Shown: positions 39,098-47,373 of the stretch, piece by piece
Position numbering within the stretch: the stretch's first letter is position 1
How the letters are laid out: every line of letters starts with the position of its first letter
NCBI GenBank assembly: GCA_937974825.1
Contig: CALJVD010000211.1
Location: 1 to 47,373, forward strand
DNA length: 47,373 nucleotides
From: an uncultured Oceanospirillaceae bacterium
Lineage (GTDB): Bacteria > Pseudomonadota > Gammaproteobacteria > Pseudomonadales > Oceanobacteraceae
Direction: 5' to 3'
Program-made: the position numbers and the translations under genes
Notes under the pieces: model-generated
Told to the model about the DNA's origin: nothing
Seen by the model: the letters and a program-made list of their open reading frames with translations, nothing else
The model's database searches: none

Positions 39098-40072
39098 ATG
39101 AACGTAAATTTAGATTTTGACTTTATCGAGTCAGCCAAACGCACCATCGATTTGGAACAGCAAGCTGTTACTGAGCTAAAACAACGCCTTACATCCGACT
39201 TTACCGTCGCCTGCCAATTGATATTGCAAGGCCAAGGGCGTGTCGTTGTCACCGGCATGGGCAAATCTGGTCACATTGGTCGTAAAATTGCTGCCACCCT
39301 AGCCAGCACAGGTACACCTGCTTTTTTTGTGCACCCTGGTGAAGCTAGCCATGGTGACATGGGCATGATCCAACCCGAAGACATCGTTATTGCCCTTTCT
39401 AACTCAGGCGAAACACACGAAGTCACCAGCCTTTTACCTTTATTACAACGTATGGGCAGCAAGCTTATCAGCCTTACCGGCAATCCAAACTCTACTTTAG
39501 CTAAAGCTGCAGACGCGCACTTAGACAGTGGCGTTAAGCAAGAAGCTTGCCCTTTAAACCTAGCCCCTACATCGTCCACTACCTGCGCCTTAGTGATGGG
39601 AGACACCTTAGCGGTCGCCTTACTAGAGGCGCGTGGTTTTAGCGCAGAGGATTTTGCCTTTTCGCACCCTGGTGGTTCTTTGGGTCGCCGCCTATTACTT
39701 AAAGTGGCCGATATTATGCACACAGGCGATGAAATCCCAGTAGTGAGCCCTGATACCCCAGTCAGTAAAGCGCTTTTCGAAATCACCTCAAAAGGCTTAG
39801 GAATGACTACGGTTCAAGACCAAGGTCAGTTAGTAGGTATATTTACCGACGGCGACTTGCGCCGTGCCTTTGACAAAGACTTAGACATTCGCCAACTTAC
39901 TATTAATGACATTATGACAAAAGGCGGAAAGTCGACTTCTCCGAACTTGCTAGCCGCTTCTGCAGTCAAACAAATGGAAGACAACAAAATTACGTCATTA
40001 GTGGTTAAAGAAAATGAACAAGTGGTTGGTGTCTTAACCATGCACAACTTATTACAGGCAGGTGTTTTATAA
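39098..40072 (+). CDS. kdsD: D-arabinose 5-phosphate isomerase KdsD
   Basis: KdsD interconverts ribulose 5-phosphate and arabinose 5-phosphate, the first step of Kdo synthesis for LPS. The 324-residue protein has a SIS domain (VVTGMGKSGHIGRKIAATLAS, then HGDMGMIQPEDIVIALSNSG) and two C-terminal CBS domains (from ADIMHTGDEIPVV). It is divergent from mlaF and overlaps the lptC start (TAATG). kdsC, normally next, is absent. Confidence 0.97.
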   Translation: MNVNLDFDFIESAKRTIDLEQQAVTELKQRLTSDFTVACQLILQGQGRVVVTGMGKSGHIGRKIAATLASTGTPAFFVHPGEASHGDMGMIQPEDIVIALSNSGETHEVTSLLPLLQRMGSKLISLTGNPNSTLAKAADAHLDSGVKQEACPLNLAPTSSTTCALVMGDTLAVALLEARGFSAEDFAFSHPGGSLGRRLLLKVADIMHTGDEIPVVSPDTPVSKALFEITSKGLGMTTVQDQGQLVGIFTDGDLRRAFDKDLDIRQLTINDIMTKGGKSTSPNLLAASAVKQMEDNKITSLVVKENEQVVGVLTMHNLLQAGVL

Positions 40073-40662
40073 TGAAGCAAAACCGTTGGCTAAAAAAACG
40101 CTTCTTGTTTTTTGCTGCCACTGTTAGCTTAGGCGCAGGGTACTTCCTGTTTGAGTACGTGGAAGAAAACCCTCCCATTGCCGCTCCTACATTAGACGAC
40201 AAAGAAGAAGCCGATTACTACGGCTTCCAATTAAAGCACCGCCAGTTTTCTAAAGAAGGTGTATTAAGCCAAGAGCTGTCAGCCACCGACTCAAAACACT
40301 TTCCGCTGTCCGACTCCACGCTATTTTCTGAACCCCAGATAGTGGTTACCAGTGATAACGGTGAGCAATGGCAAATTGATGCTCTTCAAGGACAGCAAGA
40401 CGACCGTAAGCAACGGGTAACTTTATCTAATACGGTTGAGATACGCCCAATCGATCCTCGACCTAATGAAGACATCTTAGTCAAGACCGACTTGCTGCAC
40501 TACAACACTAATACGCAAATTGCAGAAACCGATAAGCTCGTTAAAATCACCAGCACTAACGCTGCAATTAACGCTCAGGGAATGTTACTCAGTATCCCCG
40601 AGCAAACCATGAATTTGATCCATCAGGTAAACACACGCTATGTACCGCCAACTACTGAATAA
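40072..40662 (+). CDS. lptC: LPS export protein LptC
   Basis: LptC is the bitopic inner-membrane protein that passes LPS from LptB2FG to LptA. The 196-residue protein has a basic N-terminus and one membrane helix (about residues 10-26), then a periplasmic beta-jellyroll region (YGFQLKHRQFSKEGVLSQEL, followed by ILVKTDLLHYNTNTQIAET). It starts within the kdsD stop and overlaps lptA by 23 bp. Confidence 0.93.
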   Translation: MKQNRWLKKRFLFFAATVSLGAGYFLFEYVEENPPIAAPTLDDKEEADYYGFQLKHRQFSKEGVLSQELSATDSKHFPLSDSTLFSEPQIVVTSDNGEQWQIDALQGQQDDRKQRVTLSNTVEIRPIDPRPNEDILVKTDLLHYNTNTQIAETDKLVKITSTNAAINAQGMLLSIPEQTMNLIHQVNTRYVPPTTE

Positions 40663-41155
40663 CTTATTACTGGTTAGCTGCATTTTTTACACCGCGACAA
40701 GCAGCGCTTTGCCCGACGATTTTGACCAAGAAGTAACTATTGTTTCAGATAGCGCTTTGCTTGATCGTAAAACAGGACAAGTTACTTACTCAGGTGACGT
40801 CGTGCTAACCCAAGGAACATTGCGTATTGAATCTGATCAACTAACGGTTATCCGTAAAGACAACGTGTTTGAAAAGGCGATTGCCATAGGCAACCCTGCG
40901 CACTATCAACAACAGATTCAAGTAGACGATCCTCTGACTACTGCTGACGCCGATAAAATTGAGTACTTAGCCGCTGAGCAACAAGCTATTTTAACGGGCA
41001 ACGCCAACTTGATGCAGGCAAGCAATCAGCTCACCGGTGAACGTATTGTGTATGATATGACTAACGAAATGGTCACCGCCGGCCAAACTGAAGACGGCCA
41101 GCCTTCTCGTATTAAAGTGGTCATTCAACCGCAAACGGCTAAGGATAATAAATAA
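40640..41155 (+). CDS. lptA: LPS transport protein LptA
   Basis: LptA is the periplasmic bridge of the LPS transport machine. The 171-residue protein has a signal peptide (about residues 1-23, ...TATSSA) and an OstA-type beta fold (VTIVSDSALLDRKTGQVTYS, GDVVLTQGTLRIESDQL). The start lies inside lptC and the stop overlaps the lptB start by one base, indicating tight coupling. Confidence 0.94.
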   Translation: MYRQLLNNLLLVSCIFYTATSSALPDDFDQEVTIVSDSALLDRKTGQVTYSGDVVLTQGTLRIESDQLTVIRKDNVFEKAIAIGNPAHYQQQIQVDDPLTTADADKIEYLAAEQQAILTGNANLMQASNQLTGERIVYDMTNEMVTAGQTEDGQPSRIKVVIQPQTAKDNK

Positions 41156-41880
41156 TGAAAACACTCCACGCCGAACACTTAGCGAAAAGCTACAACGGAC
41201 GCGAAGTCGTTAAAGACGTCTCATTAAGTGTTAGCAGCGGCCAAATAGTGGGGCTACTTGGTCCTAATGGTGCGGGTAAAACCACCTGTTTTTATATGAT
41301 TGTTAACCTAGTCCAAGCCGACAAAGGCCGCGTACGCATTAACGACCAAGATATTAGCCACTTACCTATGCATGGCAGGGCTAAAAAAGGCATTGGATAC
41401 TTACCTCAGGAGGCATCGATTTTTCGTAAGCTTTCTGTAGAAGACAATATCATGGCGATTCTAGAGCCACGCAAAGAACTCACTAAAGCGCAGCGCTTAG
41501 AAAAACTAGAGAGCCTACTCGACGAATTTAACATTCAACATATTCGCAAAAGCCTCGGTATGGCACTTTCCGGTGGTGAGCGCCGTCGTGTCGAAATCGC
41601 CCGTGCCCTTGCTACTGAACCATCTTTTATTTTACTCGACGAACCTTTTGCGGGTGTTGACCCTATCTCAGTATCTGACATTATGGATATCATTCGTCAG
41701 TTAAAAGCGCGCGGCATTGGCGTTCTAATTACAGACCACAACGTTCGTGAAACACTCGCTATTTGTGAAAACGCTTATATTGTCGGTGGCGGTCATATCA
41801 TTGCCGAAGGCAACGCTGAACAAATATTGGCAAACGAACAAGTAAGAAAACAGTATCTTGGAGAAGATTTCCGCTTATAG
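41155..41880 (+). CDS. lptB: LPS export ABC transporter ATPase LptB
   Basis: LptB powers LPS extraction by LptFG. The 241-residue protein has Walker A GLLGPNGAGKTTCFY, Q-loop GYLPQEASIFRKLS, signature ALSGGERRRVEIARA, Walker B FILLDEPFAGVDPIS and the switch His in ITDHNVRETL. GERRRVEIARAL is typical of LptB. It follows lptA and precedes rpoN, the conserved order. Confidence 0.98.
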   Translation: MKTLHAEHLAKSYNGREVVKDVSLSVSSGQIVGLLGPNGAGKTTCFYMIVNLVQADKGRVRINDQDISHLPMHGRAKKGIGYLPQEASIFRKLSVEDNIMAILEPRKELTKAQRLEKLESLLDEFNIQHIRKSLGMALSGGERRRVEIARALATEPSFILLDEPFAGVDPISVSDIMDIIRQLKARGIGVLITDHNVRETLAICENAYIVGGGHIIAEGNAEQILANEQVRKQYLGEDFRL

Positions 41881-41939
41881 CTTTCCATGCTTAAAATGAA
41901 GTTATATTGTTTTAATTTTTTGAGTATCAATATTGACCT

Positions 41940-43409
41940 ATGAAAACCTCTTTGCAGTTAAAGATGGGTCAGCAGCTGGCGATGACCCCGCAGTTGCAAC
42001 AAGCTATTCGCTTATTACAGCTCTCAACTTTAGATCTACAACAAGAAATCCAGCAAGTTTTAGAATCCAACCCTATGCTGGAGCTAGAGCAAGAATACGA
42101 AGACGATTTCTCAGACAGCCAAGACCCTGAAACCGATCTTTCAACCCTCGAGTTACAGCATGATAACGCCGAGTTAGACGAACAATGGTCCAAGCAAGAG
42201 CTGCCTGAAGACTTGCCCGTTGATAGCCAATGGGAAGACACCTATCAATCAAACGCTGGCATCAGCAGTAATAACACCAACCAGTTTGATGGTGACTTTG
42301 ACTCTGACCCTCGCCACGCCACCACTGAAAATCTGCAAGATCATTTACTTTGGCAACTGAACTTGACGCCAATGTCTGAGCTCGACCGTAGCATTGCCAT
42401 GATGTTTATTGATGGTGTAGACGACGATGGCTATTTACACACGAGCGTAGACGACATTCTAGAATCGCTTAAATCAAGCGAGGCAGACAGAGATGAAGTG
42501 CTGGCGGTACTGCATCGTCTCCAGCAATTTGATCCGGCCGGTGTTTTTGGCTACGACCTACGCGATTGCTTACTAATTCAATTAAACCAATACCCTAAGG
42601 ACACGCCTTGGCTCCAAGAAACTAAAGACGTTATTAGTAAACACATCGACCTACTTGGCTCACGCGATTACGCCAGCTTAATGCGTAGAGCACGCTTGAA
42701 AGAACATGAGCTACAAGAAGTTCTACGTTTAGTACAAGCACTCAACCCCAAGCCGGGCTCTAGCATTAGCCAAGGACACTCAGAATATATTATTCCTGAT
42801 ATTATTGTGCGTAACGTAAGAGATGAATGGCGCGTGGAACTTAACCCTGATATTTCGCCCCAACTTAGAGTTAATGAAGATTATGTCGCGCTGATAAAAC
42901 GCAACGACAACAGCCAAGACAACACCTTTTTACGTGACAACTTACAAGAGGCACGCTGGTTTATAAAAAGCCTACAAAGCAGGAACGACACTTTGCTTAA
43001 AGTGGCCAGCAAAATTGTTGAATATCAGCTAGACTTTTTTGAAGAGGGTGAGGAAGCAATGAAACCCTTAGTACTATCTGATATTGCCACCGCTGTTGAT
43101 ATGCACGAATCGACTATTTCGAGAGTGACAACACAGAAATTCATGCATACTCCACGTGGTGTTTTTGAGTTAAAATACTTTTTCTCAAGCCATCTGAATA
43201 CAGATCAAGGTGGCGAGTGTTCATCGACTGCAATTCGTGCCATGATTAAGAGCCTGATTGCAGAAGAAAATAGTCGTAAGCCATTAAGTGATAACAAAAT
43301 AGCGACTATGCTTGCCGACAATGGCATCCAAGTGGCGCGTCGTACGATAGCTAAATATCGTGAAGCCATGAACATACCACCGTCGAACGAGCGTAAACAG
43401 CTAATTTAA
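41940..43409 (+). CDS. rpoN: RNA polymerase sigma-54 factor RpoN
   Basis: RpoN recognises -24/-12 promoters that depend on activator ATPases. The 489-residue protein has the Gln/Leu-rich Region I (MKTSLQLKMGQQLAMTPQLQ), an acidic Region II, the core-binding domain and the DNA-binding region with helix-turn-helix SDIATAVDMHESTISRVTTQ. The RpoN box VARRTIAKYREAMNIP is near the C-terminus. It lies 59 bp after lptB; no terminator hairpin is visible between them. Confidence 0.98.
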   Translation: MKTSLQLKMGQQLAMTPQLQQAIRLLQLSTLDLQQEIQQVLESNPMLELEQEYEDDFSDSQDPETDLSTLELQHDNAELDEQWSKQELPEDLPVDSQWEDTYQSNAGISSNNTNQFDGDFDSDPRHATTENLQDHLLWQLNLTPMSELDRSIAMMFIDGVDDDGYLHTSVDDILESLKSSEADRDEVLAVLHRLQQFDPAGVFGYDLRDCLLIQLNQYPKDTPWLQETKDVISKHIDLLGSRDYASLMRRARLKEHELQEVLRLVQALNPKPGSSISQGHSEYIIPDIIVRNVRDEWRVELNPDISPQLRVNEDYVALIKRNDNSQDNTFLRDNLQEARWFIKSLQSRNDTLLKVASKIVEYQLDFFEEGEEAMKPLVLSDIATAVDMHESTISRVTTQKFMHTPRGVFELKYFFSSHLNTDQGGECSSTAIRAMIKSLIAEENSRKPLSDNKIATMLADNGIQVARRTIAKYREAMNIPPSNERKQLI

Positions 43410-43438
43410 TCTCTGCCAGCAACACAAGGAGTCTGGAT

Positions 43439-43741
43439 ATGAAAGTAAACCTTAGCGGTCACCACATAGAAATAACTGATTCACTACGTACATTTGTTGA
43501 AGAGAAAATGTCAAAAGTCGATCGCCATTACGATAATATTATCTCTGGCCAGGTCACTTTGACGGTCATTAAAGAACGCATGACAGCTGAAGTTACCCTT
43601 AGCATTGGTGGCGGCGAGTTACACGCTAGTGCTGAAAGCACTGATATGTACGCTGCTATTGACCAAATGGTTGATAAACTCATCCGTCAGGTTCAAAAGC
43701 ACAAAGAGAAATTAGTGGCTCGTCAGCAGGGTCAAATATAA
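43439..43741 (+). CDS. hpf: Short ribosome hibernation promoting factor HPF
   Basis: HPF binds the small ribosomal subunit and helps form inactive 100S ribosomes. The 100-residue protein is the short form without the long-HPF C-terminal domain. Motifs are MKVNLSGHHIEITDSLRTFV, then EEKMSKVDRHYDNI and a terminal basic VQKHKEKLVAR. A consensus AAGGAG lies 7-8 nt upstream. It sits directly after rpoN, as in enterics. Confidence 0.97.
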   Translation: MKVNLSGHHIEITDSLRTFVEEKMSKVDRHYDNIISGQVTLTVIKERMTAEVTLSIGGGELHASAESTDMYAAIDQMVDKLIRQVQKHKEKLVARQQGQI

Positions 43742-43745
43742 CTTT

Positions 43746-44210
43746 ATGAGTATTCGTATTGAGGACATCCTCTCTGCAGAACATTGCCTAACGGAGGCGC
43801 CTATCACCAGTAAAAAGAAGTTACTGGAATACCTCGCCTCCTTTATTGCAAACGCACTTCCTGAAAGTTCATCCAATGATATTTTTGAGCGCTTCCTTAA
43901 CCGGGAGCGCCTTGGAAGTACAGGCATTGGTGAAGGGGTAGCGATACCACACTGTCGTTTACCTCAATGCAAACAACCGTTTGGGGTTTTATTGAAGCTG
44001 GATGAAGCCATCGATTACGGTGCCATGGATCATCGCCCAGTCGATCTTATCTTCGCTTTATTGGTCCCCGAAGAAACAGACAGTCAGCACCTAAAAGTCT
44101 TAGCCATGCTTGCACGTAGCTTTACTGAACCCAGTTTTCGTGAAGCCCTGCGCAACGCTCCAAACGCTGACCAGTTATATCAACGCGCTATCAATTTGCA
44201 GCAACCCTAA
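43746..44210 (+). CDS. ptsN: Nitrogen-PTS enzyme IIA (PtsN)
   Basis: PtsN is the terminal acceptor of the regulatory nitrogen phosphotransferase system. The 154-residue protein has an EIIA-Fru-like fold with the phospho-His at 69 in GIGEGVAIPHCRLP. It lies 5 bp after hpf and 15 bp before rapZ, with ptsO following, the standard rpoN operon. Confidence 0.97.
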   Translation: MSIRIEDILSAEHCLTEAPITSKKKLLEYLASFIANALPESSSNDIFERFLNRERLGSTGIGEGVAIPHCRLPQCKQPFGVLLKLDEAIDYGAMDHRPVDLIFALLVPEETDSQHLKVLAMLARSFTEPSFREALRNAPNADQLYQRAINLQQP

Positions 44211-44224
44211 CAAAAGGAACACTG

Positions 44225-45094
44225 ATGCGCCTAGTTATTATTAGCGGTCGCTCAGGCTCTGGTAAGTCCAGTGCCTTACATGTTTTAGAAGACATGGGAT
44301 TTTATTGTATCGACAACCTTCCCATTGCTTTGCTGCCTGCGCTTGTCCAACAGACCGACCATGAAAATCATTTATCACGCATTGCGGTAAGTGTTGATGC
44401 ACGTAACTTGCCTCATGCTTTTGGTAATATTCAACAAATTCTTCACGATTTACCGAGTGACGAATACCAGCTTGATGTAGTGTATCTAGACGCCAGCGAA
44501 GATACGCTTCTTCAGCGCTTTAGTGCTACTCGACGTAAGCATCCACTGACGGGTACTGATACCTCATTGGCAGAAGCTATTTCGCAAGAAAAAAACCTAC
44601 TGCAACCCATTGCCGACTTAGCCAACCTCACCATAGACACCACAACAATGTCTGTGCATGAGTTACGCAGTCAGATTAAAGAACGTGTTGCTAATAAAAC
44701 CGGCTCTGAGATTGCCATCTTATTTCAATCGTTTGGTTTTAAGCACGGAGTTCCTGTAGATGCCGACTACGTTTTTGACGTACGTAACTTGCCAAACCCC
44801 TACTGGGATCCTGCTTTGCGTGTATACACAGGCAAAGACGAGGCCATTATTAAGTTCTTAGAAAAAGAACAAATAGTGCAAGATATGCAAAACGATATCA
44901 GTCAATTTATTCACCGTTGGCTTCCCAGCTTTATTGAAGCTAACCGTAGTTATTTAACCGTTGCCATTGGCTGCACAGGCGGTCAACACCGTTCGGTCTA
45001 TTTGGTCGAGCAACTTGCTAAAATCTTTAAACAGCACGATGGTTTAGTTCAAATAAGACACCGTGAGCTAGGTGGTTTCAGCAATGATTCGTAG
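44225..45094 (+). CDS. rapZ: RNase adapter protein RapZ
   Basis: RapZ is an RNA-binding protein that in E. coli guides RNase E to the sRNA GlmZ and so tunes GlmS. The 289-residue protein has an N-terminal P-loop GRSGSGKSS (residues 8-16), DLDVVYLDASEDTLLQRFS-like kinase-fold features and the C-terminal IGCTGGQHRSVYLVEQLA. Whether a GlmZ homologue exists here cannot be seen. It overlaps ptsO by 11 bp. Confidence 0.97.
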   Translation: MRLVIISGRSGSGKSSALHVLEDMGFYCIDNLPIALLPALVQQTDHENHLSRIAVSVDARNLPHAFGNIQQILHDLPSDEYQLDVVYLDASEDTLLQRFSATRRKHPLTGTDTSLAEAISQEKNLLQPIADLANLTIDTTTMSVHELRSQIKERVANKTGSEIAILFQSFGFKHGVPVDADYVFDVRNLPNPYWDPALRVYTGKDEAIIKFLEKEQIVQDMQNDISQFIHRWLPSFIEANRSYLTVAIGCTGGQHRSVYLVEQLAKIFKQHDGLVQIRHRELGGFSNDS

Positions 45095-45353
45095 TGAACT
45101 AGAGGTGATTAACACTCGTGGTTTACACGCTCGATCCGCTGCAAAGCTTGCGGGGGTTGCCAGTCAATTTAATAGTGATATACGTATTGGTTATCCTGAG
45201 CACATGGTCGATTGCAAAAACATTATGCAAATCATGATGCTAGCCGCTGCTAAAGGCAGTGTTCTACAGACCGAAATTCACGGGCAAGACGCACAACAAG
45301 CGCTCGCTGCCATATCCGAGTTATTTGCTCGCCGCTTTGATGAAGAAGAATAG
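45084..45353 (+). CDS. ptsO: HPr-like phosphocarrier protein NPr
   Basis: NPr passes phosphate from enzyme I-Ntr to PtsN. With the ATG at 45084 (AGGTGG about 9 nt upstream) it has 89 residues and the phosphorylated His falls at 15 (NTRGLHARSAAKL), the standard position. This start is preferred to the in-frame GTG at 45072. The central CKNIMQIMMLAAAKGS matches the regulatory-Ser helix region of the family. Its start lies within the rapZ end. Confidence 0.95.
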   Translation: MIRSELEVINTRGLHARSAAKLAGVASQFNSDIRIGYPEHMVDCKNIMQIMMLAAAKGSVLQTEIHGQDAQQALAAISELFARRFDEEE

Positions 45354-45362
45354 TTTTTACTT

Positions 45363-45881
45363 ATGAACACAGAAGATTTTGATGCTTACGACGACGATGA
45401 AATTGAATACGTAAGTAAAACAGAGATGAAGCGCGAAGCACAACGCATGCGCGATCTGGGTCAAAAACTGACGGAGTTAAAGCCTGCTTTATGGCCGCAA
45501 CTACCTATCAGCGATAACCTGTTAGAGGCGATTGAAGAAAACGTACGCCTGTCATCACATGAAGCTAAGCGTCGTCATTTACAATATATGGGCAAATTGC
45601 TACGCAAAGAAAACCTTGATGCGCTTAACGAGTTTTTAGACTTATTAGACCCATCAAGTGAAACCTATGGTCGCTTGCAAAAACAACAAGAAATGTGGCG
45701 TGAGAAGCTAATCAAAAGTAATACGGCACTGAACGAGTTTATTGAGCAGTACCCTGATGTTGACCGTCAACAATTGCGTAACTTAATACGCAACACGCAG
45801 AAAGAGCTAGCCGCCAATCCTGAAAAGCCCAGCAGCAGTTACAGAAAACTGTTTCAGTTTATTAAACAAGTCACGGCTTAA
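45363..45881 (+). CDS. darP: Ribosome-associated protein DarP (DUF615/YjgA)
   Basis: DarP (formerly YjgA) is a dual-action ribosomal maturation protein that associates with late 50S precursors. The 172-residue protein has an acidic N-terminus (DAYDDDEIEYVSKTEMKRE) and a helical domain with LSSHEAKRRHLQYMGKLLR, the family signature. It lies 9 bp after ptsO and is probably in the same transcript. Its stop is one base from the convergent nitrilase stop. Confidence 0.95.
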   Translation: MNTEDFDAYDDDEIEYVSKTEMKREAQRMRDLGQKLTELKPALWPQLPISDNLLEAIEENVRLSSHEAKRRHLQYMGKLLRKENLDALNEFLDLLDPSSETYGRLQKQQEMWREKLIKSNTALNEFIEQYPDVDRQQLRNLIRNTQKELAANPEKPSSSYRKLFQFIKQVTA

Positions 45882-45882
45882 T

Positions 45883-46671
45883 TTATACCTCTACGGCGGT
45901 TAAAGGCATTCTTCTACGAATGTCTTTAACCAGCGTCAAATCAATTTCACCTGTGATCACCCCAGGTTCTTCTTTAAGCGTAGCTTGCACTTCACCCCAA
46001 GGGTTAATAATGTGTGAGTGCCCCCAAGTTTGTCGCTTCTGATCGTGCCAACCACATTGATTGGCCGCCAAAATGTAGCACTGAGTTTCTATGGCGCGCG
46101 CTTGTAAAAGCACTTGCCAATGCGCCTTACCGGTTAAATAGGTAAAAGCAGCCGGTACCGATATTATTTCAGCGCCCAAACTGCGCAAACGTTGATACAA
46201 CTGTGGAAAGCGCACATCAAAACAAATACTCAAGCCTAAGCGCCCTACTGGCGTTTCAACAACGACAGCCTCACTGCCCGGTGCAAAGTGTTTTGATTCT
46301 TGATAGCGACCCTGTGTATCGCCTACATCGGCATCAAACAGGTGTACTTTGTTGTATTGAGCGACCTGCTCACCGTATTCATTAAATACTAAGCTGGCCG
46401 AATAAAAGCGCCCATCTGGACTCGATTGTGGAACAGCCCCTGCCACTAGCCAAACTTTGTATTGCCGTGCCCATTGTGCAAGTGTGTGCAGAAAGAAAGT
46501 GTCCGTGGCTATAGTGGCGTAATGTTTAGCATGTAGGCTTAAAAACATTTCAGGTAGAAGAACCAGTTTAGCCCCCTGCTCTGCGGCCGCCTTAAGCAGC
46601 TGTTCAGCTCGTGCTATATTGGCTGGAACATCGTCAGTGCTATTCATCTGCACACAAGCGGCTAGCGCCAT
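45883..46671 (-). CDS. Carbon-nitrogen hydrolase (nitrilase family)
   Basis: The 262-residue enzyme has the nitrilase catalytic triad Glu41 (LLPEMFLS), Lys108 (YNKVHLFDAD) and Cys150 (LSICFDVRFPQLY). The pattern KVHLFD and the sequence context resemble Nit1/Nit2-like enzymes that hydrolyse deaminated glutathione or omega-amides, but substrate cannot be fixed from sequence. It lies 22 bp after the YhdP-type gene, an order also seen in Pseudomonas-like genomes. Confidence 0.94.
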   Translation of the reverse strand: MALAACVQMNSTDDVPANIARAEQLLKAAAEQGAKLVLLPEMFLSLHAKHYATIATDTFFLHTLAQWARQYKVWLVAGAVPQSSPDGRFYSASLVFNEYGEQVAQYNKVHLFDADVGDTQGRYQESKHFAPGSEAVVVETPVGRLGLSICFDVRFPQLYQRLRSLGAEIISVPAAFTYLTGKAHWQVLLQARAIETQCYILAANQCGWHDQKRQTWGHSHIINPWGEVQATLKEEPGVITGEIDLTLVKDIRRRMPLTAVEV

Positions 46672-46693
46672 TATTTAAACCCCATTATTGGTA

Positions 46694-47373
46694 TTAATCT
46701 TTACCGCGCCCAAAGATGCCTAAAAAGCGATCTTTTAAACTGCGGCGGGTTTTTCCATCGACATTGTCATCAAAGGCTTTTCTTAGTTTCATATCGGGCT
46801 CTTCCCAAGTGCCTTTTACTGAATAACTGGCACTGGTGAAACGCGATAATTCATCACCAATTAACTTTTCAGTGACATAGATAGAGGCAGCCACTGGCGG
46901 TGATAATCCTGCTAAGATGGCCACCAACGGTAAGTTTCCTGTCACAGGTAAGGTAACTGCCACCTTCATATCTAAACTGTGATCTTCTAAGTTGGTATAT
47001 CCCGAGGTTAAGAACTTACCACCAGGACCATCCACCAGCATTGGCTCGGTCAGTGTGAGAATTTTATCTTCTACTTTGCTATAGAAACGCAGCTCATCAA
47101 ACGACACTCCTTCTTGATAGAGGTCTGAAAAGTCGAGTTTTAAACGACGCGACACCGACTTAAAGTTCAATGCGCCAAGGGCTTTTAGTGCTCGTGCTTC
47201 TTCTGTAACAAGGAAGCCATCACGCACTCTGAGATTTAGGTTGCCGTATAAACTATCGACGTTAAAGGCGATGGGCGAGCCTAACCACTTAACATTCATA
47301 TCCCCTGTTAATTGCTCCCCTTCAATCAACGGCACTAAACGGAAACCGCGTTGAATAGCCCCGACATCACTGC
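46694..47373 (-). CDS. yhdP: YhdP-family (AsmA-like) envelope protein, C-terminal part
   Basis: The reading frame stays open to the window edge, so only about 226 C-terminal residues of a protein expected to exceed 1,200 are visible. An internal GTG at 47335 is not the true start: in-frame codons upstream encode DVGAIQRGFRLVP. The YhdP-like C-terminus includes LPVTGNLPLVAILAGLSPPV, a membrane-proximal segment, and SYSVKGTWEEPDMKL. Family members help move phospholipids to the outer membrane. It is followed by the nitrilase gene. Confidence 0.9.
   Translation of the reverse strand, partial: SDVGAIQRGFRLVPLIEGEQLTGDMNVKWLGSPIAFNVDSLYGNLNLRVRDGFLVTEEARALKALGALNFKSVSRRLKLDFSDLYQEGVSFDELRFYSKVEDKILTLTEPMLVDGPGGKFLTSGYTNLEDHSLDMKVAVTLPVTGNLPLVAILAGLSPPVAASIYVTEKLIGDELSRFTSASYSVKGTWEEPDMKLRKAFDDNVDGKTRRSLKDRFLGIFGRGKD

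Noticed and set aside
39271..39786. 171-codon frame antisense to kdsD
   Set aside because: It is entirely within kdsD, whose SIS and CBS motifs are clear.
46694..47335. Complete 213-residue gene starting at 47335
   Set aside because: The frame is open to the window edge upstream of that GTG and encodes recognisable YhdP-family sequence, so it is the 3' part of a larger gene.

Overview
This window is a stretch of core chromosome from a gammaproteobacterium. By gene content and protein resemblance it is probably a marine Oceanospirillales/Pseudomonadales-type organism; no rRNA or species marker is present, so this is inference. The supporting blocks are alaS-lysC-csrA-tRNA(Ser/Arg), pncC-recA-recX, the mutS/fdxA/rpoS neighbourhood, nlpD-pcm-truD-ispF-ispD-ftsB-eno-pyrG, hisC-hisD-hisG-murA-ibaG-mla, and kdsD-lptC-lptA-lptB-rpoN-hpf-ptsN-rapZ-ptsO. 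These are arranged much as in Pseudomonas and its relatives. A Na+-pumping oxaloacetate decarboxylase (oadGAB) fits a saline habitat. I see no insertion sequence, prophage, integron, CRISPR array, toxin-antitoxin pair or defence island.

Layout. 1-256: heptamer tandem repeats and no gene. 257-5022 (minus): two identical tRNA-Arg(ACG), one tRNA-Ser(GCT), csrA, lysC and alaS. 5197-8928 (plus): an accessory block with a DUF2892 membrane protein, an unknown secreted protein, a small membrane protein, an epoxide-hydrolase-like enzyme and a type II NADH dehydrogenase. 8925-11062 (minus): recX, recA with a candidate LexA box, and pncC. 11082-19328 (plus): a small ORF, a DUF4168 protein, queG, mutS, oadGAB and an RRM protein. 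19383-20417: osmC-like gene (minus) and fdxA (plus), divergent. 20467-30617 (minus): rpoS, nlpD, a DUF368/PopT-type translocase, pcm, truD, ispF, ispD, ftsB, eno, pyrG and a Nif3-like gene. 30687-31814 (plus): a DegS/AlgW protease. 31816-38915 (minus): hisC, hisD, hisG, murA, ibaG, mlaB, mlaD, mlaE and mlaF. 39098-45881 (plus): kdsD, lptC, lptA, lptB, rpoN, hpf, ptsN, rapZ, ptsO and darP. 45883-47373 (minus): a nitrilase and the C-terminal end of a YhdP-type protein cut by the window edge.

Themes. Much of the right half concerns the envelope: lipid asymmetry (mla), LPS transport and Kdo synthesis (lpt, kdsD), peptidoglycan precursors (murA), lipid carrier recycling (DUF368), envelope stress (algW), cell division (ftsB, nlpD) and a YhdP-type lipid transport protein. 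Global regulators are also dense: csrA, rpoS, rpoN and the nitrogen-PTS. Informative absences at usually occupied positions are surE (between truD and pcm), mlaC (between mlaD and mlaB) and kdsC (between kdsD and lptC). The least characterised part is the 5509-7571 three-gene unit. I found no convincing wholly new system; the findings are local oddities of synteny, small genes and regulatory DNA. All functional calls rest on reading translated sequence and motifs, without database searches.
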